From Spirochaetaceae bacterium (GTDB lineage Bacteria; Spirochaetota; Spirochaetia; Treponematales; Breznakiellaceae), in assembly GCA_031265635.1 (NCBI GenBank), contig JAISCK010000203.1, forward strand, positions 1-12,411: a stretch of 12,411 bases of DNA, read 5' to 3'. This document shows, in pieces, positions 1 through 7,425 of the stretch (positions are counted from its first letter, which is position 1; the number at the start of each line of letters is the position of its first letter). The position numbers and the translations under genes were made by a program. The notes under the pieces were generated by a model. The model did no database searches, had not been told where the DNA came from, and saw only the letters and a list, made by a program, of their open reading frames with translations.

Positions 1-902
1 TTCTGGTTCTGGCGGTATCTTGCCAGGGTAAAACCGGCGACAGCAAAATCCTGATCGGGTATGTTATCACCAACATGAACGATACCTTCCAGGGTTACAT
101 TTTGGACGAATTCCGGGGGTATTTCGCGGATAAACCCCAGTATACCCTTGAATTCCAGGATGCCCAGGAAGACGTGGTCAAACAGCAGGATCATGTGAAT
201 ACCCTGATCACCAAGGGCGCCAAAGCCCTTGTCGTGGTGCCGGTCAATACCAGCGCCATGGCTCCCATCACCAAGGCTGCCCAGGACGCGAAGATTCCCC
301 TGATTTATGTAAACCGGAATCCCTTTGGCAACGATAATCCTCCGGCCAACGTGTACTATGTAGGCTCCCAGGAAATTGTGGCCGGCCAGCTCCAGATGGA
401 AGCCATGGGCAAACTCCTCAACGGACAGGGCGGCGTCTGCATACTCATGGGCAAACTTGACAACGAAGGCGCCATACTCAGGACCCAGGGCAATGAAGAA
501 ACCATCGCCTCCAAATTCTCCGGCATGCGGGTCCTTGCCAAAGAAACAGGAAACTGGCAGCGGGACCAGGGCATGAGCCTTACCGAAAACTGGCTTACCA
601 CGTATGGAAACAACCTCAAGGGTATTCTGGGGAACAATGACGAGATGGCCCTCGGCGCTGTTGAAGCTCTCAAGGCCGCGGGCCGCACCGATGTTATTGT
701 CATGGGCGTTGACGCCATTCCTGACGCTTTGGCCGCTGTTGCCAACAGCAGTCTTTCCGCCACAGTGCTGCAGGACGCCGCAGGCCAGGGCAGGGGCGCC
801 GGCGAGGCTGCCCACAAGGCTCTCCAGAACCAGAGCCAGCCGCCCATCAACTGGGTTCCCTTCGTGCTTATCGACAAGAGTAATCTGGCCCAGTATCAGT
901 AG
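1..902 (+). CDS. mglB: MglB-like periplasmic sugar-binding lipoprotein (5' end cut by window)
   Basis: Substrate-binding protein of a sugar ABC importer, type I periplasmic-binding fold (galactose/ribose-binding family). The frame is open from base 3, so the start lies left of the window; the first in-window ATG (75) is inside the mature protein. The visible N terminus reads LVLAVSC then QGK, the end of a lipoprotein signal peptide with the lipid-carrying Cys at 21-23, so it is probably membrane-anchored. Aligned by eye with remembered E. coli MglB, these match: MNDTF near the start, YVN (about base 312), the Arg of ILRT, NWQ, GNNDEMALGAVEALK and GVDAIPDAL. These are positions of MglB sugar contacts Asp14, Phe16, Asn91, Arg158, Trp183, Asn211 and Asp236. 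Contacts His152, Asp154 and Asn256 appear changed to Asn, Gly and Gln, so the ligand may not be glucose or galactose. Family assignment is firm; the ligand is unknown. Confidence 0.92.
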   Translation, partial: LVLAVSCQGKTGDSKILIGYVITNMNDTFQGYILDEFRGYFADKPQYTLEFQDAQEDVVKQQDHVNTLITKGAKALVVVPVNTSAMAPITKAAQDAKIPLIYVNRNPFGNDNPPANVYYVGSQEIVAGQLQMEAMGKLLNGQGGVCILMGKLDNEGAILRTQGNEETIASKFSGMRVLAKETGNWQRDQGMSLTENWLTTYGNNLKGILGNNDEMALGAVEALKAAGRTDVIVMGVDAIPDALAAVANSSLSATVLQDAAGQGRGAGEAAHKALQNQSQPPINWVPFVLIDKSNLAQYQ

Positions 903-950
903 AAATTCCCGTGCGACGCGGAATATCCGGCGCTGTCCGGGTTTCCGAGG

Positions 951-990
951 GGACGGTCCGGAGCGCCCAGGGCGGCCGGACCGCCTTTTT
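951..990 (+). terminator. Hairpin plus T-run between mglB and mglA (attenuator-like)
   Basis: CGGTCCGG (954-961) pairs perfectly with CCGGACCG (976-983). GG 951-952 can pair with CC 984-985 across one bulged A, and TTTTT follows at 986-990. An alternative shorter stem is GGCGG (971-975) with CCGCC (981-985), ending at the same T-run. This is the form of an intrinsic terminator, 48 nt after the mglB stop and just before the mglA ribosome site. Because mglA has no obvious promoter of its own here, partial read-through is the likely mode, giving more binding protein than membrane complex. That use is inferred. Confidence 0.8.
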
Positions 991-1005
991 AGGGGGTAAA
1001 GGTTG
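991..1005 (+). promoter_or_regulatory. Ribosome binding site and TTG start of mglA
   Basis: AGGGGG at 991-996 lies six bases before TTG at 1003-1005. This purine-rich site supports a rare TTG start; the next in-frame ATG (residue 8, MRNIV) has no comparable site. The Shine-Dalgarno begins directly after the T-run of the hairpin, so the folded RNA may also affect access of ribosomes to mglA. Confidence 0.7.
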
Positions 1006-2544
1006 AGCGAATATTTGCTCGAAATGAGAAACATTGTAAAAACATTTCCCGGCGTGCAGGCTTTGAGAGGGGTGGACCTCAAGGTCAGGCCCGGCGAGAT
1101 TCACGCCCTGATGGGGGAGAACGGGGCCGGAAAATCAACGCTTATGAAGTGTATAGCCGGCATCCACAGGCCCACCAGCGGGGAGATTTTTTTTGACGGA
1201 CAGGTCAGGGGCGCCTATAATCCGTCCGAGGCCCTTAAAATGGGCATTTCCATGATACACCAGGAACTGAGCCCCGTACTGTACCGGCCCATTATGGAAA
1301 ATATATGGCTTGGCCGGGAACCGCTGACCGCCTTCGCTCTGATTGACCACAAGAAAATGTACGAGATGACCAAGGATGTTCTCAAGATCATTGAACTTGA
1401 AGAAGACCCTTCTTCCCTCATGGTATCCCTTACCGTGGCGAAAATGCAGATGGTCGAAATCGCCAAGGCGGTTTCTTTTGATTCAAAACTGGTTATAATG
1501 GATGAACCCACTTCGGCCCTTACCGACAAAGAGGTCAAGCAGCTCTTTGACATTATGCGAAAGCTGAAGAGCCAGGGTAAAAGCATCATCTTTATTTCCC
1601 ATAAACTTGATGAAGTCTACGAAATAGCCGACCGTATTACCGTCTACCGGGACGGTATGTATATAGGTTCCGAAAACGCCGGGGAACTCAAGGTGGACAG
1701 GCTCATCAACATGATGGTGGGCCGGGATGTGAACGAACTCTTTCCCAAGGTTCCCTGCCCCATAGGCGATGTCAGGCTTGAGGTAAAAAACCTTTCCAAC
1801 AGAAAATACTTCCGGGATGTTTCCTTTACCGTGCGCAAGGGTGAAATTTTCGGAATAGCCGGTCTTGTGGGCGCGGGCCGTACCGAGGTTGTGGAAACCA
1901 TCTTTGGCATGAGGCCCCATACCGCGGGCGAAGTGTTTATCAACGGGAAAAAGGCGGACATAAAAAGCCCCCGGGACGCCATACGCTGCGGCATGGCCTG
2001 GCTTACCGAGGACCGCAGGGGTTCGGGAATTTTTCCCATGCTGTCGGTGCAGCTCAATATAGCCATCGCTACGATTCCCCGTTTTCTCAACAGGATAGGT
2101 CTTATACGGACCGCGCAGCTCAATGAAAGCTGCGAGGAATATGTAAAGAAGATTCAGGTCAAGACGCCGAGCCTCGCGCAGCACGCGCAGAACCTCTCCG
2201 GGGGCAATCAGCAGAAAGTACTCGTGGCCCGCTGGCTCATGACCAACCCCGATATACTGTTTCTTGATGAGCCTACCAGGGGCATTGATGTGGGAACCAA
2301 GTCTGAAATACACAGGCTTATTACCAATCTTGCCGGAGAAGGCAAATCCATAGTGATGATATCCAGCGAACTTCCCGAAGTCATGGGTATGAGCGACCGT
2401 ATCATGGTCATGCACCAGGGTAAGGTAACCGGCATCGTTGACAATACCAGGGAACTTACCCAGGAAGAACTGATGGCCTATGCCACCGATACGGTGGAAG
2501 AATACAAAAAGACCATGGGAGGAAAAAATGACACGACGCTTTGA
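1003..2544 (+). CDS. mglA: MglA-type double-domain sugar ABC transporter ATPase
   Basis: 513-residue cytoplasmic ATPase of a CUT2 sugar importer with two fused ABC domains, the usual RbsA/MglA/XylG length. Domain 1 has Walker A GENGAGKST (38-46), a Q-loop Gln near 87, signature-position LTVAKMQM (143-150), Walker B IMDEPT (165-170) and switch His200. Domain 2 has a degenerate Walker A GLVGAGRT (287-294, Arg for Lys), an intact signature LSGGNQQ (398-404), Walker B LFLDEPT (419-425) and ISSE in place of the switch His. The intact Walker A therefore pairs with the intact signature in one working site and the degenerate pair forms the other, as known for this family. The C-terminal stretch (SDRIMVM, GIVD) recalls MglA most closely. 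TTG start chosen by its Shine-Dalgarno. It overlaps mglC by 17 nt, implying translational coupling. Confidence 0.95.
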   Translation: MSEYLLEMRNIVKTFPGVQALRGVDLKVRPGEIHALMGENGAGKSTLMKCIAGIHRPTSGEIFFDGQVRGAYNPSEALKMGISMIHQELSPVLYRPIMENIWLGREPLTAFALIDHKKMYEMTKDVLKIIELEEDPSSLMVSLTVAKMQMVEIAKAVSFDSKLVIMDEPTSALTDKEVKQLFDIMRKLKSQGKSIIFISHKLDEVYEIADRITVYRDGMYIGSENAGELKVDRLINMMVGRDVNELFPKVPCPIGDVRLEVKNLSNRKYFRDVSFTVRKGEIFGIAGLVGAGRTEVVETIFGMRPHTAGEVFINGKKADIKSPRDAIRCGMAWLTEDRRGSGIFPMLSVQLNIAIATIPRFLNRIGLIRTAQLNESCEEYVKKIQVKTPSLAQHAQNLSGGNQQKVLVARWLMTNPDILFLDEPTRGIDVGTKSEIHRLITNLAGEGKSIVMISSELPEVMGMSDRIMVMHQGKVTGIVDNTRELTQEELMAYATDTVEEYKKTMGGKNDTTL

Positions 2545-3517
2545 CGCGGGACGGATTTTCAGAACATACGGCATGGTTATTGTTCTTTTTGCCATGATAC
2601 TACTGCTCAGCATAGTAAGCCGCGGCCGCTTTTTTACATCAACCAATATCTTTAATGTATTGAGCCAAAGTTCAATCTTTGGAATCATGGCGCTGGGAAT
2701 GACCTTTGTCATCATTTCCAAAGGCATAGACCTTTCGGTGGGCTCGGTGCTGGCCCTGTCGGGCGTTGTGGCGGCAAGTTTTGCCCAGATAGCCGGAGCG
2801 ACGGAAAAGTATTTTCCCAATATGCCGGTGCTGCCTGTTCTCGTGCCCGTACTGATAGCGCTGATTATAGGAGGCGGCTGCGGCTGTGTCAGCGGATTCC
2901 TCATCGCCAAAACCGGGATACCGGCTTTTATCGCTACACTGGGCATGCAGACTGTAGCCAGGGGTTTTGCCCTCATCTATACCAAGGGAAGGCCGGTAAG
3001 CAATCTGGTCCCTCCCCTGAATTTCCTGGGGAGCAAAGTTTTTAATAATACCATTCCCGTTCCGGTAATCGTGTATCTGCTGATGATAGTTGTCAGTTAT
3101 ATACTGCTCAATAAAACAAGGTTCGGAAAAAACACCTACGCTATAGGCGGCAATATCACCGCGGCTGAGGTATCGGGCATCAATGTCTCAAAAAACCTCA
3201 TCCTGATTTACACCTACTGCGGGCTTCTTGCCGGACTTGCCGGGCTGGTTTTTGCCGGACGGGTGGGGAGCGTACATCCCGGCGCGGCCGACGGCTATGA
3301 ACTTACCGCCATAGCCGCGACTACCATAGGCGGTACGTCCCATTCAGGCGGCATAGGAACCATAGTGGGGGCCTTTATCGGGACCATGGTACTCCAGGTG
3401 CTGCGTAACGGCTTTACCCTCCTCGGCGTAAACGCTTACTGGCAGAAAGTGGCCGAAGGTCTTATTATAGTGGTTGCGGTTATCATTGATATGCGGAAAA
3501 ACGCAAAGAGAGATTAA
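2528..3517 (+). CDS. mglC: MglC-type sugar ABC transporter permease
   Basis: 329-residue inner-membrane permease of the same importer. Hydrophobic stretches lie near residues 15-31, 49-64, 71-90, 101-127, 131-150, 176-194, 223-244, about 259-300 and 308-321. Family motifs include GIDLSVGSVLALSG (67-80), IPAFIATLGMQT (131-142) and AIAATTIGGTSHSGGIGT (261-278). NKTRFGKN.YAIGGN, VSGINV and the end LLGVNAYWQ match MglC, as does the KYFPNMP segment after the third hydrophobic stretch; I judge it MglC-like rather than RbsC-like from remembered sequence. The start is ATG 2528, with GGGAGG five bases before it and inside the mglA end. An in-frame ATG further upstream (2480) is deep in mglA without a ribosome site. 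Its stop lies one base before iolG. Confidence 0.93.
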   Translation: MTRRFDAGRIFRTYGMVIVLFAMILLLSIVSRGRFFTSTNIFNVLSQSSIFGIMALGMTFVIISKGIDLSVGSVLALSGVVAASFAQIAGATEKYFPNMPVLPVLVPVLIALIIGGGCGCVSGFLIAKTGIPAFIATLGMQTVARGFALIYTKGRPVSNLVPPLNFLGSKVFNNTIPVPVIVYLLMIVVSYILLNKTRFGKNTYAIGGNITAAEVSGINVSKNLILIYTYCGLLAGLAGLVFAGRVGSVHPGAADGYELTAIAATTIGGTSHSGGIGTIVGAFIGTMVLQVLRNGFTLLGVNAYWQKVAEGLIIVVAVIIDMRKNAKRD

Positions 3518-3518
3518 G

Positions 3519-4532
3519 ATGAATAAAGTTAAAATTGGTTCAGTAGGACTTGGCCGCCTGGGAGTAAGGCACGCCGAAAACATTGCGGGGAAGATACAGC
3601 GCGCGGAGCTTGCGGCGCTCTGCGATGTTGACGCCGCTAAACTCAGGGAAACAGCCGGAAGGCTGGGGGTTTCCCGCTGTTTTGGTTCCTTTGAGGAAAT
3701 GATAGCCTCAAAGGATATAGACGCCGTGGTGCTTGTATCCCCCTCGGGGCTCCATACAAAGCAGATCGCCGCCGCCCTTGCCGCGGGCAAACATGTGTTT
3801 TCAGAAAAGCCCCTGGGCGTCAGCGTGGCCGAATGTAAGGAGGCCGAGAAGGCGGTGGAGGCCCATCCTGATCTGGTGTTTATGCTGGGCTTTATGCGGC
3901 GCTTCGACGAATCCTATCAGTACGCGCATCAAAAAGTGGCCGCGGGCGAGATAGGAAGGCCGGTGCTTTTCAGGTCCTACAGCCAGGACCCCGAAAAATT
4001 TATCGAAGGCGCGATAGCCTTTGCCCCCCATTCCGGGGGACAGTTCCTTGATATGGCTGTCCATGACATTGACCTTGCCCGGTGGTTTACCGGCTCAGAG
4101 CCCGAGACTGTCTATGCCATAGGGGACTGTTACGCCCATCCCGAATTCGGCCGGTACAAGGACGGCGACAATGTATCATGCCTCCTGAAATTCAAAAACG
4201 GCTGCATGGTGTTCCTTTTTGCCGGCCGCACCGCGCCCCACGGGTACAATGTGGAGACCGAAATCATAGGAACCAAAGGCATACTCCGCATCGCGTCGGT
4301 TCCCCAGAAAAACCTTGTGGAAATTCTTGACAGTCACGGCGTGCGGAAAGAGTGCAGCGAAAATTTTCTTGAACGTTTTGAAAGCGCCTATGTCAACGAA
4401 ATTCAGGAATTTGTTGACTGCGTCGCGGACGGCAGAAAACCTGTTGTCAGCGTGTATGACGGGACCAGAGTTTCTGAAATAGCGTATACCTGCAAGGCGG
4501 CGTTTGAACAGGGATCGTTGATTACATTTTAG
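3519..4532 (+). CDS. iolG: Gfo/Idh/MocA oxidoreductase, probable inositol 2-dehydrogenase
   Basis: 337-residue NAD(P)-dependent dehydrogenase. The Rossmann part starts GSVGLGRLG (7-15), with Asp36 after the second strand (LCDVD), the usual sign of an NAD preference. SEKPLG carries Lys97, and HSGGQFLDMAVHDID carries Asp178 and His182. This is the Lys-Asp-His catalytic triad of the family, with spacing like Bacillus subtilis IolG (Lys97/Asp172/His176). LGFMRRFDESY (123-133) is a segment I associate with myo- or scyllo-inositol dehydrogenases. Expected reaction: inositol to 2-keto-inositol (inosose) with NADH formed. The ATG is one base after the mglC stop, so it is coupled to the importer. Closely related family members act on other polyols and sugars; the specific name is less sure than the family. 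Confidence 0.85.
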   Translation: MNKVKIGSVGLGRLGVRHAENIAGKIQRAELAALCDVDAAKLRETAGRLGVSRCFGSFEEMIASKDIDAVVLVSPSGLHTKQIAAALAAGKHVFSEKPLGVSVAECKEAEKAVEAHPDLVFMLGFMRRFDESYQYAHQKVAAGEIGRPVLFRSYSQDPEKFIEGAIAFAPHSGGQFLDMAVHDIDLARWFTGSEPETVYAIGDCYAHPEFGRYKDGDNVSCLLKFKNGCMVFLFAGRTAPHGYNVETEIIGTKGILRIASVPQKNLVEILDSHGVRKECSENFLERFESAYVNEIQEFVDCVADGRKPVVSVYDGTRVSEIAYTCKAAFEQGSLITF

Positions 4533-4533
4533 C

Positions 4534-4584
4534 GCCGGTATAACCGGCAGTACATATCACCGGGAAAGCCGCCGGGCTTTCCCG
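4534..4584 (+). other. Two tandem hairpins between iolG and lacI
   Basis: Directly after the iolG stop, GCCGGT (4534-4539) pairs with ACCGGC (4543-4548) over a 3-nt loop. Twelve bases on, CGGGAAAGCC (4561-4570) pairs perfectly over ten bases with GGCTTTCCCG (4575-4584) around GCCG. No T-run follows either stem, so a classical intrinsic terminator is unlikely. mRNA end protection, a processing point or partial termination would fit. I see no convincing promoter between here and the next ATG. Confidence 0.65.
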
Positions 4585-4612
4585 CAAAACGAAGAGCCGC
4601 CTGGAGAAGGAT

Positions 4613-5629
4613 ATGGTCAGCATCAAGGATATTGCCAAACAGGTTGGAACTTCTCCCTCAACGGTTTCCCGTGTTGTCAACGGCAAGGCTTATGTTAATT
4701 CAAAAAAGCGGGAACAAATCCTCAACCTTATAAAGGAAACAGGCTATGTGCCCAACAAGGCGGCGCGGAGCATGGTGCTCAAGCGGAGTTTTGCCGTGGG
4801 CATTATCGTTCCCGATACCTTTAACCTGTTTCAGCAGCAGCTCTTTTCAATAATAGAACGGCGCCTTGAATCGCTGGGATACCATACCATATTCTTCTTT
4901 ACCAGGCTTGGCCTTTCAAGCGAAGAAGACTGCCTGGACCGCCTCTCCACGGAAAAACTTGACGGGGTTGTCATACTCCAGGAGATGCACCTGCCCGGCC
5001 TCTTTGAACACTTTTCCAGGGCCGGCCTGCCTGTCGTGGCGTCAACCTGCAAATACCATGATTATTCCTCGGTGGGAGTCAAGGAAAAGCAGGCCGCCTT
5101 CGAAGGCGTCAATTATCTTGTCGGCATCGGGCACAAAAAGATAAACATGATTTCAGGCATCGGCTTTGCCTTCGGGACAAGGCGTACCGAAGGCTACTAT
5201 GAGGCCCTGGCGTTTAACGGGCTTCCCCGGGATGAATCGCGGGTAAGCTCGGTGCAGTACTATACCGCCGAGTTCGGCATGTACGGCATGAGCGAGATGC
5301 TTCAGAAGAACAGGGATTTTACCGCCGTCTTTGCCGCCACCGACGAACTTGCCATAGGGGCGATCAGGGTACTGCGGGATGAGGGCATCAGGGTGCCTGA
5401 GGATGTTTCGGTGCTGGGCTTTGATGATATTTACATGAGTAATTATATCGTGCCCCGGCTTACTACCATAAGGCAGCCCATAAACGAGATAGGCGAACAG
5501 ACCGCCCTGGCCCTGCACCGGAGCATTACCGGCAGCGCTGCTTCCGCCGGTTTTGATATTGAACTTCCCTACAGGCTTGTCATCAGGGAGTCTACCGCGC
5601 CTTTCGCGGCCGGTTCCAAAACAGACTGA
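4613..5629 (+). CDS. LacI-family transcriptional regulator
   Basis: 338-residue repressor of usual LacI length. Helix-turn-helix DIAKQVGTSPSTVSRVVNG spans 6-24. The hinge (about 46-58) reads AARSM, where the family usually has a Leu that inserts into the operator minor groove; here it is Met54. A periplasmic-binding-like effector domain follows from about residue 61 (AVGIIVPDTFN), with FAATDELAIGAIRVL (240-254), LGFDDI (268-273) and PRLTTIRQP (281-289). ATG 4613 is preceded by GGAGAAGG. It sits inside the catabolic operon, 28 nt before iolI, so it most likely controls this operon in response to the substrate or an early product. Its operator is probably in front of the operon, left of the window; I found no clear LacI-type palindrome near this gene. 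Confidence 0.93.
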   Translation: MVSIKDIAKQVGTSPSTVSRVVNGKAYVNSKKREQILNLIKETGYVPNKAARSMVLKRSFAVGIIVPDTFNLFQQQLFSIIERRLESLGYHTIFFFTRLGLSSEEDCLDRLSTEKLDGVVILQEMHLPGLFEHFSRAGLPVVASTCKYHDYSSVGVKEKQAAFEGVNYLVGIGHKKINMISGIGFAFGTRRTEGYYEALAFNGLPRDESRVSSVQYYTAEFGMYGMSEMLQKNRDFTAVFAATDELAIGAIRVLRDEGIRVPEDVSVLGFDDIYMSNYIVPRLTTIRQPINEIGEQTALALHRSITGSAASAGFDIELPYRLVIRESTAPFAAGSKTD

Positions 5630-5657
5630 GGGTAAACACTGATCCCAAGGAGGACCC

Positions 5658-6527
5658 ATGCTGACAAAAAACAGAATCGCCCTGAACCGCATTATTTCCC
5701 CGTCCCCAAGTCTGAAAGATTTTTTCAGGCTTGCGCGTAAGCTCGGTATTTCCAAGGTCGAACTCCGCAACGACCTTCCCGGAAAAACAGGAGTCCCCGG
5801 CATTGTTGACGGCCTGGAGCCCGCCGAGGCGGCCCGCATGGCCCGCGACGAAGGCATTGAGATACTCACCATCAACGCCCTCCAGAAATTCAACCTTCCC
5901 TCTGAACGGAAGAGCCGGATCGAGGAATTGAAACAGCTTCTGTGCCTTGCCGCCGCCATAGGCTGCAAAGCGGTGGTACTCTGCCCGAATAATGAAAAAG
6001 ACGACAGACGGTCCGGGGCGGAGCAGTACAGGGATACTGTGGACGCCCTGGCGGAATACGGCCCCCTGTTTGCCGGATACGGCATCCTGGGGTATATCGA
6101 GGCGCTGGGTTTCGGCATATCGTCCCTGGCGTCCCTGCCTTCCGCGCTTGGGGCCATAAAGGCTTCGGGCTTTTCCTGCTACAAAACCCTCCTGGACAGT
6201 TTTCATCATTATATAGGCCCGGATACGAAAACTATGTTCGGCATGGACGGCCTGGGCGCTTCCTACGAAACGGCGTACACCGGCCTGGTCCACATATCCG
6301 GCGTCGAAGACAGGATTCCCCCTGAGGCGTATCTTGATGAACACAGGGTGCTGGTAGGTCCCGCGGATACGATGGGCAACAAGGAGCTTGTCGCGCGGCT
6401 TCTGACCATGGGGTATGCGGGCGACTTTTCCTTTGAGCCCTTCTCGGAAAAAATTCAGAAACTGCCGCCTGAGCAATTGGCAGATGCCCTTGAGGCAAGC
6501 CTTCAATTTTTGGGAGCTGCTTCGTGA
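5658..6527 (+). CDS. iolI: TIM-barrel sugar isomerase, IolI-like (inosose isomerase family)
   Basis: 289-residue xylose-isomerase-like TIM barrel. It aligns by eye along its length with remembered B. subtilis IolI, a 2-keto-myo-inositol isomerase (2-keto-myo-inositol to 1-keto-D-chiro-inositol). Parallels are KVELRND near the start, INALQKFN (72-79) for NALVFFN, LLDSFHHYIG (178-187) for LDSFHFHAMG, and a His strand then DEHRVLVGP (227-235) for DEDRVWPG. Putative metal ligands are Glu148 (YIEALGF), Asp180, His212 (LVHISG) and Glu260 (FSFEPFSE), the same E-D-H-E order as IolI. ATG 5658 is well placed after AAGGAGG. It follows a LacI regulator and an iolG, which strengthens an inositol-type role. 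The family also holds other sugar isomerases and epimerases, so the substrate is inferred. Confidence 0.8.
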   Translation: MLTKNRIALNRIISPSPSLKDFFRLARKLGISKVELRNDLPGKTGVPGIVDGLEPAEAARMARDEGIEILTINALQKFNLPSERKSRIEELKQLLCLAAAIGCKAVVLCPNNEKDDRRSGAEQYRDTVDALAEYGPLFAGYGILGYIEALGFGISSLASLPSALGAIKASGFSCYKTLLDSFHHYIGPDTKTMFGMDGLGASYETAYTGLVHISGVEDRIPPEAYLDEHRVLVGPADTMGNKELVARLLTMGYAGDFSFEPFSEKIQKLPPEQLADALEASLQFLGAAS

Positions 6528-6552
6528 CACAGTCAAATTTATAGTGTATACT
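6524..6552 (+). promoter_or_regulatory. Sigma70-like promoter before the split transketolase
   Basis: GTGACA (6524-6529), a 17-nt spacer, then TATACT (6547-6552): each box is one base from consensus at ideal spacing. It overlaps the iolI stop codon (6525-6527) and lies in an AT-rich stretch unlike the genes around it. The expected start of transcription is around 6559, about 30 nt before the transketolase ATG. The transketolase genes could thus be transcribed apart from the rest of the operon. Confidence 0.65.
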
Positions 6553-6553
6553 G

Positions 6554-6561
6554 AGTTAACT
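6554..6561. repeat. Palindrome AGTTAACT at the expected transcription start
   Basis: A perfect 8-base palindrome placed just after the -10 box at 6547-6552, where a bound repressor would block initiation. It is short enough to arise by chance, and I found no second copy near the other promoters, so operator function is only a possibility. Confidence 0.3.
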
Positions 6562-6588
6562 TCAAAACTATTATAGAGGAGTGAATAC

Positions 6589-7422
6589 ATGGATAAGGAA
6601 ACTCTGGATTTTCTTAAAGCCAAGGCTCTTGAAATCCGCAAGTTGACTATTGAAGAAATCGGAACGCTGGGCGTTGGTCATATAGGCGGCGCCATGTCCA
6701 TAGTGGAAGTCCTGGCGCTTTTATACTTTCACCGCATGCGTGTGGACCCCAAACAGCCCCGGATGGCTGACCGCGACCAGCTCGTGGTTTCCAAGGGGCA
6801 TGCCGGGCCCGCCGTATACGCCGCCCTGGCCGCCAGGGGTTTTTTCCCCAAAGAATGGCTTGCCACGCTGAACCAGGGAGGAACAAAGCTCCCCAGCCAC
6901 TGCGACAGGAACCTGACGCCCGGCATTGATATGACCGCCGGTTCCCTGGGGCAGGGCTTTTCCGCCGCCGTGGGCATAGCCCTGGGGCTCTGGATGGACA
7001 AAAAGCCTTCGTATGTATATTCCATACTCGGCGACGGAGAATCAAACGAAGGACAGGTATGGGAAGCGGCCCTTTTTGCCGGAACCAGAAAGCTGTCCAA
7101 TTTCATCGCCTTTACCGACTACAACAAACAGCAGCTTGACGGGTACACCAAGGACATCATTGACCTCGGCGACCTGGAAGCCAAGTGGCGGGAATTCGGC
7201 TGGTTTGCCCAGAGCGTAGACGGCCATGACATTGCCGCCCTTGACAACGCTGTGGAAAAGGCCAAGGCCCAGAAAGAAAAGCCATCGATGATTGTGATGA
7301 ATACCATCAAGGGCCGGGGCTGCAACTTTGCCGAAGGCGTTCTTTCCAACCACAATATGACCTTCAATATGGAAAAGGCCAAGGAAGCGCTTGACGCTCT
7401 TGACGCCAAAGGCAAGGAGTAG
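6589..7422 (+). CDS. Transketolase, N-terminal (ThDP pyrophosphate-binding) subunit
   Basis: 277-residue half-length transketolase. It carries the pyrophosphate-binding domain: GHIGGAMS (30-37; many family members have Pro where Ile is here), VSKGHAGPAVYAAL (67-80), TAGSLGQG (116-123) and the ThDP/metal motif GDGESNEG (148-155) completed by Asn179 in DYNKQQ. The protein stops where whole transketolases continue into the pyrimidine-binding domain, and the next gene supplies that part, so the pair should form one active enzyme. It moves a two-carbon ketol unit between a ketose and an aldose. GAGGAG seven bases before the ATG supports the start. Two-subunit transketolases are known in dedicated catabolic operons such as those for D-apiose (AptAB) and sulfoquinovose (SqwGH); which ketose is used here cannot be read from the sequence. 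Confidence 0.93.
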   Translation: MDKETLDFLKAKALEIRKLTIEEIGTLGVGHIGGAMSIVEVLALLYFHRMRVDPKQPRMADRDQLVVSKGHAGPAVYAALAARGFFPKEWLATLNQGGTKLPSHCDRNLTPGIDMTAGSLGQGFSAAVGIALGLWMDKKPSYVYSILGDGESNEGQVWEAALFAGTRKLSNFIAFTDYNKQQLDGYTKDIIDLGDLEAKWREFGWFAQSVDGHDIAALDNAVEKAKAQKEKPSMIVMNTIKGRGCNFAEGVLSNHNMTFNMEKAKEALDALDAKGKE

Positions 7423-7425
7423 ACA

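Noticed and set aside
951..1002. Riboswitch before mglA
   Set aside because: The stretch is only a compact hairpin with a T-run; there is no room for an aptamer and no known consensus is visible.
1483..2976. Long open frame on the - strand opposite mglA and mglC (497 codons)
   Set aside because: It lies fully opposite two convincing transporter genes, lacks recognisable domains and is explained by the codon bias of the + strand genes.
5592..6641. Long - strand frame opposite iolI
   Set aside because: It is antisense to a gene with a clear ribosome site and metal-ligand pattern, and it has no recognisable family.
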